Shown piece by piece: positions 15,692 through 22,972 of a DNA stretch of 28,585 nt. The stretch's first letter is position 1. Every line of letters begins with the position of its first letter. Source of the DNA: JBOFCO01 sp051646105 (GTDB taxonomy: Bacteria > Pseudomonadota > Alphaproteobacteria > Rhodobacterales > Rhodobacteraceae); contig JBOFCO010000039.1 in NCBI GenBank assembly GCA_051646105.1, positions 1 to 28,585 on the forward strand, written 5' to 3'. The notes beneath the pieces are model-generated. The model had not been told where the DNA came from and searched no databases. It was given only the letters and a program-made list of their open reading frames with translations. Position numbers and translations under genes: made by a program.

Positions 15692-16303
15692 TTGACAGGA
15701 CCAACAACCCAAGCCCTGATCGTCATCGATGTGCAGAACGATTTCTGCCCCGGCGGCGCGCTGGCCGTGGCAGGGGGTGACGAGATCATCCCGGCCATCA
15801 ACGCGATGATGGGGGATTTCCCCGTGCGCGTCCTGACACAGGACTGGCACCCCGCCGATCATTCCTCCTTCGCCGTCAACCATCCGGGGGCCACGCCGTT
15901 TTCGATGATCGACATGCCCTATGGTCCGCAGGTGCTTTGGCCCGTGCATTGCGTGCAGGGCAGCCCCGGCGCGGCCTTTCACGCAGCGCTGGCCACCGAT
16001 CCCGCCGATCTTGTGATCCGCAAGGGCTTCCGGCCCGAGGTGGACAGCTATTCCGCGTTTTTCGAGAATGACCACGCAACCCCGACCGGGCTGGAGGGGT
16101 ATCTGAAAAGCCGGGGGGTGACCGATCTGGTAATGGTCGGTCTCGCCACCGATTACTGTGTGGCCTATTCGGCGTTCGACGCCGTGCGGCTGGGTTTTGG
16201 CGTTACGGTGCGACTGGCAGCTTGCCGGGGTATCGATCTGAACGGATCGCTGGCGGACGCGCTGGACAAGATGCGCGCGGCAGGCGTGCTGCTGGAGGAA
16301 TAG
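15692..16303 (+). CDS. pncA: Nicotinamidase
   Basis: Hydrolyses nicotinamide to nicotinate in NAD salvage. 203 residues from a TTG start at 15692 with GGAGGG about five bases upstream; an ATG at 15626 would add 22 unconserved residues. The cysteine-hydrolase triad is visible: D13 (VIDVQNDF), K111 (IRKGF) and C156 (ATDYC). The metal site is D51, H53 and H57 (QDWHPADHSSF). The triad positions match those of characterised nicotinamidases. Its TAG is immediately followed by the pncB ATG, and the two enzymes act in sequence. Confidence 0.94.
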   Translation: MTGPTTQALIVIDVQNDFCPGGALAVAGGDEIIPAINAMMGDFPVRVLTQDWHPADHSSFAVNHPGATPFSMIDMPYGPQVLWPVHCVQGSPGAAFHAALATDPADLVIRKGFRPEVDSYSAFFENDHATPTGLEGYLKSRGVTDLVMVGLATDYCVAYSAFDAVRLGFGVTVRLAACRGIDLNGSLADALDKMRAAGVLLEE

Positions 16304-17596
16304 ATGGTCGATATCGCCACTCGGGTCTGGAACCACAAATGGAAGATCGACCCGATCGTGCGGTCGCTGATCGACAACGATTTCTATAAACTGCTGATGT
16401 GCCAGTCGATCTTTCGCAACAAGCCGGATGCGAATGTCACCTTCAGCCTGATCAACCGCAGCACCAGCATCCGCCTTGCCGACATGATCGACGAGGGCGA
16501 GCTGCGCGAACAGCTTGATCATGTCCGCACCCTGCGCCTGTCGCGCGGGGAAAGCACCTGGCTGCGCGGCAACACCTTTTACGGCAAGCGCCAGATGTTC
16601 CGCCCCGATTTCATGGAGTGGTTCGAGGCCCTGCGCTTGCCCGCCTATGATCTGGAAAAGCGTGACGGCCAGTTCCACCTGACATTTGAGGGGAAGTGGC
16701 CCGATGTCATGCTGTGGGAAATTCTGGCCCTGTCGATCATCATGGAACTGCGGTCGCGCGCGGCCATGAAAGACATGGGCAAGTTCGAGCTGGAGGTGCT
16801 GTACGCCCGCGCCATGACCCGGCTGTGGGAAAAGATCGAAAGGTTGCGGAAAACACCGGGGCTGAAGATCGCCGATTTCGGTACACGGCGGCGTCATTCG
16901 TTTCTGTGGCAGGACTGGGCGGTGCAGGCGATGATCGAAGGTATGGGCGATGCCTTTATCGGTACCTCGAACTGCCGGATTGCCATGAAACGCGATATCG
17001 AGGCGATCGGCACCAATGCCCATGAACTGCCGATGGTCTGGTCGGCGCTGGCTGACAGCGATGCCGAACTGCGGCAGGCCCCCTATCGCGTGCTGGCCGA
17101 CTGGCACGAGGAGCATGAGGGCAACCTGCGGATCATGCTGCCCGATACCTATGGCACCGAGAATTTCCTGAAAGGCGCCCCCGACTGGCTGGCGGGTTGG
17201 ACAGGTATCCGCATCGACAGCGGCGATCCCGCGACCGGGGCCGAAACCGCCATCGCTTGGTGGAAAGAGCGGGGTGAAGATCCAAGGCAAAAGCTGGTGA
17301 TCTTTTCCGACGGGCTGGACATCGACAAGATCGAGGAACTGCACGCGCGCTTTGCCGGGCGGGTCAAGGTTTCCTTCGGCTGGGGTACGTTGCTGACCAA
17401 CGATTTCCGCGGGCTTATGCCGGGGGATACCCTGGCCCCGTTCAGCCTTGTCTGCAAGGCGCTGAGTGTGAACGGGCGACCCCCGGTAAAGCTGTCTGAC
17501 AACACCAACAAGGCGATGGGCCCGAAGGACGAGATCGAGCGCTACAAGCGGGTGTTCGGGGTGGGCAAACAGGCGGCGCAGGCGGTGGTGGTGTAG
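16304..17596 (+). CDS. pncB: Nicotinate phosphoribosyltransferase
   Basis: Joins nicotinate with PRPP to form nicotinate mononucleotide, the step after PncA in the Preiss-Handler salvage route. 430 residues. Signatures include SLIDNDFYKLLMCQSIF near the N-terminus, ADFGTRRRHSFLWQDWAVQA, FIGTSNCRIAM, AHELPMVWSAL, and the PRPP/phosphate region TGIRIDSGDP, KLVIFSDGLD and VSFGWGTLLTND. The C-terminus has KLSDNTNKAMGP. The ATG directly abuts the pncA stop with no gap, so the pair is a tight operon. Confidence 0.95.
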   Translation: MVDIATRVWNHKWKIDPIVRSLIDNDFYKLLMCQSIFRNKPDANVTFSLINRSTSIRLADMIDEGELREQLDHVRTLRLSRGESTWLRGNTFYGKRQMFRPDFMEWFEALRLPAYDLEKRDGQFHLTFEGKWPDVMLWEILALSIIMELRSRAAMKDMGKFELEVLYARAMTRLWEKIERLRKTPGLKIADFGTRRRHSFLWQDWAVQAMIEGMGDAFIGTSNCRIAMKRDIEAIGTNAHELPMVWSALADSDAELRQAPYRVLADWHEEHEGNLRIMLPDTYGTENFLKGAPDWLAGWTGIRIDSGDPATGAETAIAWWKERGEDPRQKLVIFSDGLDIDKIEELHARFAGRVKVSFGWGTLLTNDFRGLMPGDTLAPFSLVCKALSVNGRPPVKLSDNTNKAMGPKDEIERYKRVFGVGKQAAQAVVV

Positions 17597-17647
17597 GCGG
17601 GCGGTTCGACGGTTGTCTTTGGTGGATACCTTAGACTGCCACAGCGT

Positions 17648-18076
17648 CTATTCGTCGGGCTCGTCCACCTTCCCACGGCCTGATTTTACATCGCCCCGCA
17701 CCTTTTTTGCCACCAGCCGCCGTTGCACCGAGCCATAGGTCGGTTTGGTCGCCACCCGTCGTTTCGGGGCGACCAGTGCAGCGCGGATCAGATCGGCCAG
17801 CCTTTCGCGGGCGATTTCGCGGTTGCGTGCCTGACTGCGCGTTTCATCGACTTGCAGGATCAGCGCCCCGTCCAGTGTCCAGCGCCGCCCTGCCAGCCGC
17901 TTCAGCCGGGTTTTGACCGGCGGTGGCAGGTTGGGGGAACGTTCCGCCTCGAACCGCAGTTCGACGGCGGTGGAAACCTTGTTCACATTCTGCCCGCCCG
18001 GACCGGAAGAGCGGACAAAGCTTTCTGTCAGTTCCCAGTCGGCAATGGCGATGGTTTCGGTGATGTGCAGCGGCAT
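17648..18076 (-). CDS. arfB: Alternative ribosome-rescue factor ArfB (YaeJ, peptidyl-tRNA hydrolase)
   Basis: Rescues stalled ribosomes by hydrolysing peptidyl-tRNA; release-factor domain without codon recognition. 142 residues. The GGQ catalytic loop is SSGPGGQNVNKVSTAVEL (GGQ at 27-29). The basic tail (APKRRVATKPTYGSVQRRLV, then AKKVRGDVKSGRGKVDEPDE) fits the family pattern of a C-terminal segment that enters the empty mRNA channel. The ATG at 18076 gives the usual N-terminus but has no clear Shine-Dalgarno. A strong terminator hairpin ends only 29 bases upstream of this start, which may matter for regulation. Confidence 0.92.
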   Translation of the reverse strand: MPLHITETIAIADWELTESFVRSSGPGGQNVNKVSTAVELRFEAERSPNLPPPVKTRLKRLAGRRWTLDGALILQVDETRSQARNREIARERLADLIRAALVAPKRRVATKPTYGSVQRRLVAKKVRGDVKSGRGKVDEPDE

Positions 18077-18105
18077 GGGATGACAAGGCGTTGACAACAA
18101 AGAGA

Positions 18106-18130
18106 AAGGGTCGCCGTGTTGGCGACCCTT
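18106..18130 (-). terminator. Strong terminator hairpin between the small RNA and arfB
   Basis: Read leftwards: AAGGGTCGCC, loop AACAC, GGCGACCCTT, then TTCTCTTTGTTG. The stem is a perfect 10 bp followed by a T-rich tract, so it should stop leftward transcription just before arfB. Confidence 0.75.
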
Positions 18131-18225
18131 CCGAGATCTACGGAGATGGGCCAGTTAGGGATCCAGCGTGCGGTTGCCCGCGCGTGGCTAAGCCCAATCA
18201 TGGTTCACAAGCCTTGGGGCTGCCC

Positions 18226-18282
18226 TCAGGCCTCGGCCCCCATGATTGTCCCGACGCCGTTCTCCAATATCACTCTAGACAC
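18226..18282 (-). CDS. Possible 18-codon leader peptide with extended Shine-Dalgarno
   Basis: A GTG-started frame, MSRVILENGVGTIMGAEA then TGA, seven bases after AGGAGG. The ribosome-binding sequence GAAAGGAGGTGGTCCAG is complementary over 17 positions (one G-U pair) to the conserved 3' end of 16S rRNA. The stop codon falls in the loop of a small hairpin. The peptide is too short to recognise. It may be a regulatory upstream frame, or the sequence may serve to hold ribosomes rather than to code. Confidence 0.35.
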   Translation of the reverse strand: MSRVILENGVGTIMGAEA

Positions 18283-18317
18283 TGGACCACCTCCTTTCGC
18301 TGAGTTGCCGATAGCCG

Positions 18318-18346
18318 AAAGCTGACACAGATTGGAGCTTTGTCAA
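18318..18346 (-). promoter_or_regulatory. Putative promoter of the small RNA / arfB leader
   Basis: A consensus TTGACA (18346-18341) lies seven bases beyond the stop of the transporter gene. The expected -10 position 17 bases on reads AGCTTT (18323-18318), a weak match. Confidence 0.45.
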
Positions 18347-18352
18347 AAGATT

Positions 18353-18976
18353 TTATGCAGCGTGCGACTCACGTTTCTGCGTGAGCAACCGAAATGGCAA
18401 AAGTGCCACAAAAGCGAGCAGAAGCTTTACAATCCAGTCGGCGGTGGCCAGCGAAATCCACAGCGGAGCGGCGGGGCCATGGCCCAACAGCGGTACGATT
18501 TCATTCGCCCAGGCGACATCGTTGCCAGGTTCGATAAAGGCAAGCCCGGCGGCGAAAGCGATGGTGAAGAAGATCGCGGTATCCAGCGCGGAGCCGAAAA
18601 AGGTGGAAACCAAAGGTGCCTTCCACCAACCGGTGCGGTTGCGCAGCCAATCGAAAATGGTCACATCCGCCAGTTGCCCGATGAGAAACGCCAGCCCCGA
18701 CCCGATGGCGACGCGCAGGGTGACCGCAGGCCCGAATTCCATCATCACCTGCGAGCCGATCAGCGAACAGCCGATGCCAATGACAAATCCCGCCAGCACC
18801 ACCTTGCGCGCGGCGGCGACACCCTGAAAGCGGTTGGTCAGATCGGTGACAAGGAAGGCGAAAGGATAGGTGAAGGCACCCCATGTCAGCCAGTCACCCA
18901 GAAGGAACTGCACAAGGATGTTCGAGGCGACGACAATCGCCGCCATGGCAAGGATGCCGGGTAGTAGTCTGGTCAT
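18353..18976 (-). CDS. VUT-family (DUF165/YhhQ) transporter, probable queuosine precursor uptake
   Basis: Integral inner-membrane protein of 207 residues with about six helices (GILAMAAIVVASNILVQFLL; FTYPFAFLVTDLTNRF; VVLAGFVIGIGCSLIGSQVM; VAIGSGLAFLIGQLADVTIF; FFGSALDTAIFFTIAFAAGL; DWIVKLLLAFVALLPF). The family pattern TYPFAFLVTDLTNRFQG and the GSGLAFLIGQLADVTIFDWL block identify it. YhhQ imports queuosine precursors (preQ0/preQ1) in E. coli; substrate here is by family. The start at 18976 is chosen because upstream codons have no hydrophobic or conserved content; GGAT lies about 7 bases before it. Confidence 0.85.
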   Translation of the reverse strand: MTRLLPGILAMAAIVVASNILVQFLLGDWLTWGAFTYPFAFLVTDLTNRFQGVAAARKVVLAGFVIGIGCSLIGSQVMMEFGPAVTLRVAIGSGLAFLIGQLADVTIFDWLRNRTGWWKAPLVSTFFGSALDTAIFFTIAFAAGLAFIEPGNDVAWANEIVPLLGHGPAAPLWISLATADWIVKLLLAFVALLPFRLLTQKRESHAA

Positions 18977-19014
18977 GATGCGATCCGTTTTGACAAGGTA
19001 GCCGGAGACTTGGC

Positions 19015-19031
19015 CCCGGCACGCCGCCGGG
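19015..19031 (-). repeat. Perfect hairpin upstream of the transporter gene
   Basis: CCCGGC (19015-19020) and GCCGGG (19026-19031) form a 6-bp stem with a 5-base loop in the 94-base gap between the esterase-like gene and the transporter. No T-run follows. It could be a weak terminator or a leader element; it does not match a preQ1 riboswitch that I can recognise. Confidence 0.3.
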
Positions 19032-19070
19032 ACGCGCCCCCTTACCTGTCCGATCCGCGCGACGCAAGTG

Positions 19071-19967
19071 TCAGTCGCTGATGACGTACTCGACGAATTC
19101 CGTGCGCTGAAAGATGCGATAGTTGTCATCGGAAACCATGGTCAGACGGATATTGCCGCCTGGACCGCGCCAGACGGCGATCCCTTCCAGATTGTCATGC
19201 TGCCCCGCCCAGCTTTGCAGCAGCACTTCGCCGTCGTCAGGCTTGCCGTCGACGAAACCGAAGCGCCGCACCTGTGTGACAAAGCCGAACACGCCCTTGA
19301 AGTCGCGTTCCAGCAGGTAAAGCCTGCCATCCGGACCGAAATCCATGCCGGTTGCTTGCCAGTCGCCCTGCCGGGAGAGCTGGAACGGTTGGTCCCAGAC
19401 GCCATCCCGGAAGCGGAAGACCGGAAAAGGCCGGTCAACCGCGCCGGTGCGTTCGGGCAGGGTGTAGAGCGCGCCGGTTTCGTCGATTGCCATAGCTTCC
19501 AACCCGGAATTGCCGTGCAACCCGTCGAATTCACGCGGGCGGGGCACCCGTGTTGGCACCGCGCCGGGTTCAGGATAGTTCCAGATGCGGTTATGCCCTT
19601 CGAAGGAAACATAAAGACTGCCGTCTGCGGCTTGGGCCAGGCCTTCGGAATCCGAGGCATAGGGGCCGAGAGAACGGGTGTTTTCCGCATGGCGCAGTTT
19701 CTGGAACGGTGCGGCGCTTATCCCTGTGATGCGCCCGTCGGCGTCGCGAAGGAATTGCCCGGCGGTCAGGCCATCCCGGTCGGATAGTACGACAAAGCTG
19801 CTGCCATCGTCCGAAACTTCGATCCCGGAAAGGCCGCCGATGGCTTCGTCCCCTGGTGACCAGGTGTAAGACGACAGCCATCGCGCCTTTTGTCCGGCAG
19901 GGCCATCCGGTGGAACCTGTTCCTGCGCCGCGCCAGAGGCTGCCGCCAGCAAAAAAGCCGCGATCAG
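19071..19967 (-). CDS. Secreted esterase-like protein (phytase esterase-like domain, PF13449 type)
   Basis: About 298 residues. A hydrophobic N-terminus (LIAAFLLAAASGAAQEQ) looks like a signal peptide, so export to periplasm is likely. The body is a beta-propeller-like domain: GDEAIGGLSGIEVSDDGSSF, FVVLSDRDGL, YASDSEGLAQAADGSLYVSF, GNSGLEAMAIDETGALYTLP, GMDFGPDGRLYLLERDF, QHDNLEGIAVW. This family is named for esterase-like activity in phytase studies, and real substrates are mostly unknown. No ATG, GTG or TTG gives a good start; a CTG at 19967 overlapping the mepA stop is the best guess, and an upstream CTG adding basic residues is possible. Confidence 0.75.
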   Translation of the reverse strand: MIAAFLLAAASGAAQEQVPPDGPAGQKARWLSSYTWSPGDEAIGGLSGIEVSDDGSSFVVLSDRDGLTAGQFLRDADGRITGISAAPFQKLRHAENTRSLGPYASDSEGLAQAADGSLYVSFEGHNRIWNYPEPGAVPTRVPRPREFDGLHGNSGLEAMAIDETGALYTLPERTGAVDRPFPVFRFRDGVWDQPFQLSRQGDWQATGMDFGPDGRLYLLERDFKGVFGFVTQVRRFGFVDGKPDDGEVLLQSWAGQHDNLEGIAVWRGPGGNIRLTMVSDDNYRIFQRTEFVEYVISD

Positions 19968-20848
19968 TCGGCGAGAACCGCGCGGCAGGCGCGGGGCAGG
20001 TCGGCCATGGTGAATTCGCGCGGCGTTCTTTCGCGGGGTGGCTTCGGCTTTTTCGGGGCTTTCTTCGGCGGCTCCAGATATTCCGTTACCCACCACATCA
20101 GGCTGTCGTCGCAACCGTCGCCACCATTGGACAGGTCCGCCACCGTGGGTGTCTGCTTCTTGCAGGCCGACGATCCTGCCGGGCATTTCAGACGAACGTG
20201 GAAATGCGTGTCGTGGCCCTGGATCGGCCGGATTTTCTGTAGCCACGCCTTGTCCTTCCGCGTCGCAGTCCTGCACATCTCGATCTTGACGGCCGCAGCA
20301 ACAAAGATGCGGTCAACACGTTTGTCCAGTGCGGCGGCTTTCATAAGCGCGTGATGGGCGGGGGTCCAGTTCGCCGTGACGTTGCGCTGGTCCGCCGACC
20401 GCACCGGGATCGAGGAAATTTCTTCGCGCTGGTTTGCGGACAGATCAAGGCGGCGGGGCGGCAACATCCAGATATCGGCATCGAGTCCGATCTGGTGGCT
20501 GGCGTGGCCGGATGTCATCGGCCCGCCGCGCGGCTGGCTGATGTCACCAACATAAAGACCGGCCCAGCCGACCTGCGTGGCGAATGCGCTGAGATCGCGG
20601 ATGAAATCGATCATCACCGGATGGCCCCAGTTTCGGTTGCGCGACAACCGCATCGCCTGCCATGTCGGCCCGCTTTCCGGAAGCTGAACCAGCCCCGCGG
20701 CGCAGCCCTTTGCGTAGCTTCCGATGGATTGCGGCGCGCCGCCGCCAGCCGACTGAAGCGCGCCGAACAGACGGTTCGCCAGCCGTTCGGCCGTGACGGG
20801 CTGCGCCAGTGTGCAAAGCGCCAGAGCGATAACCAGAAGGCGTTTCAT
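19964..20848 (-). CDS. mepA: Penicillin-insensitive murein endopeptidase MepA
   Basis: Periplasmic LAS-type zinc metallopeptidase that cuts D-Ala-meso-DAP cross-links in peptidoglycan. 294 residues. Signal peptide RLLVIALALCTLAQPVTA; substrate and metal motifs SGHASHQIGLDADIWMLP (His and Asp ligands) and GHDTHFHVRLKCP (HxH). Disulfide-prone cysteines (KGCAAG, EMCRT, LKCPAG, SACKK, DGCDD) fit a periplasmic enzyme. The tail is Pro/Lys-rich (EPPKKAPKKPKPPRE). The ATG at 20848 overlaps the stop of the upstream transporter (ATGA), and its own stop overlaps the next gene, so the three genes form a coupled unit. Confidence 0.93.
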   Translation of the reverse strand: MKRLLVIALALCTLAQPVTAERLANRLFGALQSAGGGAPQSIGSYAKGCAAGLVQLPESGPTWQAMRLSRNRNWGHPVMIDFIRDLSAFATQVGWAGLYVGDISQPRGGPMTSGHASHQIGLDADIWMLPPRRLDLSANQREEISSIPVRSADQRNVTANWTPAHHALMKAAALDKRVDRIFVAAAVKIEMCRTATRKDKAWLQKIRPIQGHDTHFHVRLKCPAGSSACKKQTPTVADLSNGGDGCDDSLMWWVTEYLEPPKKAPKKPKPPRERTPREFTMADLPRACRAVLAD

Positions 20849-22218
20849 CGGGTCGACATTTCCCCCTTTGGCTTTACCCAGACTAGCAGCACCAGCCCAA
20901 GAAGGAAAAGTGCGATCAGCGGCGAAACACCAAGCCGCTGGCTGCCGGTCGCAGCGGTGGCAAGCGTTATAAGCGCAGGCGCAAGAAAGGCCGTTGCCTT
21001 GCCTGAAAGGGCATAAAGCCCGAAGGATTCGGCTGCCCGACCCGGCGACGTATGAAAGACCATCAGCGTGCGCGACGATGCCTGAAGCGCGCCACCCGCA
21101 GCCCCGATCAGCGCGCCGCAGACATAGAAGATGATATCCGGCAGCGCTGACCCCACCGGCAGCGGCATACCGAACAGGCTGTCGCGCGACATGCCGACGA
21201 TAATGCAGCAGACCAGCATCAGCACGACGATGCACAGCGCGATCACGGGCTTTGGCCCCCGAGCCATGTCCATGCGACCGCCAATCCACGTTGCTGCGGC
21301 CGCTGTGATGGCGCCGACAATGCCGAAGATGCCGATCTGCGTCACCGACCAGTTCAGCACACCGGCAGCATAGACCCCGCCAAAGCCATAAAGTGCGTTC
21401 AGCGCATCGCGATAGAACATGGAGGACGCCAGATAGGCGGCAAGGCTTTTGCGGCTGCCGAGGCCCCGCAACGACGCCATCAGCCGCGCCAGCGCCCCGC
21501 CGATATCGATGCGGCGGGTGGTGGTGCGGGGCGGTTCTTTCACCCACAGAAAGAACGGGATCATGAACAGCACATACCAAAGCGCGGTGAAGGGGCCGAC
21601 AAAGCGGGTACCTTCCTTTGTTGCCGGGTCAAGCCCGAAGGCGGGGCTGAGCTTGATCAGTGTCTTGTCGGTATCGCCACTTTCGGCAAAAAACAGCAGC
21701 ACGATGAACAGCGCCGCCACCCCGCCGAGATACCCGAAGGCAAAGCCGGAACCGGAGATTTTTCCGACTTCGTCCTGTCGGCCCAGATCGGGCAGAAGCG
21801 CGTTCGTGAACGTCGTCGCGCATTCCATCCCAATCAGGCCGATGGAAAACAGCACCACCGCCTGCACCAGTGGCGGATTGTCGGGTGTGAGTATCCACAG
21901 CCCCGCAGCGCCGACAACGTAAAGAACAGAGAACGCCCAGACCCAGCGCAGCAACCGACCGCTGCCATCGGCAATCGCGCCCAGGATCGGGGAACCGACC
22001 GCGATCGCAAGACCCGAAAGCGTAAGCCCCAGCCCCCAAAGCGCCTGCGCCTGCGCCTTGGCTGCTTCTTCCGCCATGCCGCCGCCGATGTAATGCGCGG
22101 TGGCGACCTTGGCGAAATAGGGAGAAAAGATGAATGTCCACAGCAGGGTATTGTAGGGCTGGCTGGCCCAGTCAAAGAAATACCAGCCCCAGATGCGTTT
22201 GCGCGCCGATACGGTCAT
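20845..22218 (-). CDS. MFS transporter, UMF1/Atg22-like family
   Basis: 457 residues, about 12 membrane helices. The N-terminus WGWYFFDWASQPYNTLLWTF is the hallmark of the UMF1 family, related to the vacuolar effluxer Atg22. Later blocks include GLTLSGLAIAVGSPILGAIA, NALLPDLG, GSGFAFGYLGGVAALFIVLL and GRAAESFGLYALSGKATAFL. Substrate unknown; Atg22 exports amino acids. With MepA just downstream, transport of released wall peptides or amino acids is a reasonable but unproven idea. The ATG at 22218 is preceded by an AGGG/GGG stretch; a longer frame to 22284 lacks conserved residues. Confidence 0.88.
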   Translation of the reverse strand: MTVSARKRIWGWYFFDWASQPYNTLLWTFIFSPYFAKVATAHYIGGGMAEEAAKAQAQALWGLGLTLSGLAIAVGSPILGAIADGSGRLLRWVWAFSVLYVVGAAGLWILTPDNPPLVQAVVLFSIGLIGMECATTFTNALLPDLGRQDEVGKISGSGFAFGYLGGVAALFIVLLFFAESGDTDKTLIKLSPAFGLDPATKEGTRFVGPFTALWYVLFMIPFFLWVKEPPRTTTRRIDIGGALARLMASLRGLGSRKSLAAYLASSMFYRDALNALYGFGGVYAAGVLNWSVTQIGIFGIVGAITAAAATWIGGRMDMARGPKPVIALCIVVLMLVCCIIVGMSRDSLFGMPLPVGSALPDIIFYVCGALIGAAGGALQASSRTLMVFHTSPGRAAESFGLYALSGKATAFLAPALITLATAATGSQRLGVSPLIALFLLGLVLLVWVKPKGEMSTR

Positions 22219-22308
22219 GCCTGCCCACCCTGACTGTCGCTGCTGTTTCCTGGCACTGTGCCCGGCAAAACAGGCGCACCGCAAGCGGCTTCGTCGGATT
22301 TCGGGCGT

Positions 22309-22839
22309 TCATATTTCGGGCGGCCAGGGGCGCTGGCTCTCAGCCGCAATCCACTGGACGACCCAGCCGGGCAAGGACGGGCTTTGTTGTGGCTGGCCCA
22401 GCGCCGCCATCACCTCGGCCGGGGGGACGATCCCCTTGGCGGATGTGATCGCCTTGCGCAGCACGACATGACTGGTGCAGTCCCCGCCCCGAAACAGCGC
22501 CTGTTCGACGTAAAGAAACCGAGCATCCCACCCGATGCACCGGCTGCGCATTTCAACCCGTTCAAAGGCGCGGATGCGACGGCGGTACCGCACCGCGCTG
22601 CCGGCCACAGTAAGACCCCAGTGCCTGTCACGCAGCGTGTCCGTCACACCCATGCGGATCGCCATCGGAAGCCTGCCCAGATCGAACAATGTCAGTGTGC
22701 GGCCATTGTTCAGTTCCCACCACAGGTCAAGATCCCAGGGCCAGCAGATGTGGTGCGAGACATGGGTATCGCTGATTGCCAGTGGCGGGGCTTTCCGGGC
22801 CGCAAGAATTTCCTTGGCCATGCGCAGGAAGGGATACAT
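22309..22839 (-). CDS. Hotdog-fold acyl-CoA thioesterase
   Basis: 176 residues, one hotdog (4HBT-like) domain. The segment DLWWELNNGRTLTLFDLGRL resembles the family pattern D-x-x-x-H/E-x-N-N-x-R-Y-L, with the conserved Asn pair and a helix Asp. GLTVAGSAVRYRRRIRAFER and RFLYVEQALFRGGDCTSHVV complete the fold. It probably hydrolyses fatty acyl-CoA or acyl-ACP; chain specificity is unknown. GGAG eight bases before the ATG at 22839 fixes the start. It may read into the MFS-mepA unit, 90 bases away. Confidence 0.82.
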   Translation of the reverse strand: MYPFLRMAKEILAARKAPPLAISDTHVSHHICWPWDLDLWWELNNGRTLTLFDLGRLPMAIRMGVTDTLRDRHWGLTVAGSAVRYRRRIRAFERVEMRSRCIGWDARFLYVEQALFRGGDCTSHVVLRKAITSAKGIVPPAEVMAALGQPQQSPSLPGWVVQWIAAESQRPWPPEI

Positions 22840-22972
22840 CACGGTCTCCGACAGTTTCCTTGCCGGACCTCGCCCGCCGGTCATCCGCCGTCAAGGGGCA
22901 ACGCGGCGGCACTTGCGAAAGCATGTTGCCGCGCATAGGTCTGTCGGCGGTGATATCAGGAACGGGCGACCC

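Larger units (their letters stand above)
18106..18312 (-). ncRNA. Structured small RNA or arfB leader, unassigned
   Basis: About 200 nucleotides between a TTGACA box and a terminator, with dense secondary structure on the minus strand. (1) CTTTCG pairs with CGAAAG just ahead of the ribosome-binding sequence. (2) CAATCATGG (18248-18240) pairs with CCATGATTG (18203-18195), 9 bp, enclosing GGGGC/GCCCC and the small hairpin GCC-TGAG-GGC. (3) CCACGCGCGG-GCAA-CCGCACGCTGG (18187-18163) is a GNRA-capped stem with one mismatch and one bulge. (4) The terminator. An 18-codon frame lies in its 5' half. I found no match to tmRNA, SRP RNA, RNase P or tRNA features. Its 5' end is estimated from the -35 box. 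Confidence 0.5.

Noticed and set aside
15275..17344. 689-codon minus-strand frame
   Set aside because: Mirrors the membrane protein gene, pncA and pncB, all well supported on the plus strand.
18131..18312. tmRNA, SRP RNA or RNase P RNA
   Set aside because: No T-arm/acceptor sequence, no ANDN-type tag frame, no SRP loop or RNase P core motifs could be found.
18116..18325. Plus-strand frames of about 70 codons across the arfB-transporter gap
   Set aside because: They run antisense through the inverted repeats of the structured RNA, lack ribosome sites and show no protein pattern.
18332..18964. 210-codon plus-strand frame
   Set aside because: Antisense to the six-helix transporter gene and without recognisable features.
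18977..19070. preQ1 riboswitch upstream of the queuosine-precursor transporter
   Set aside because: Expected from the gene function, but the short hairpin there lacks the conserved preQ1 loop and A-rich tail pattern.
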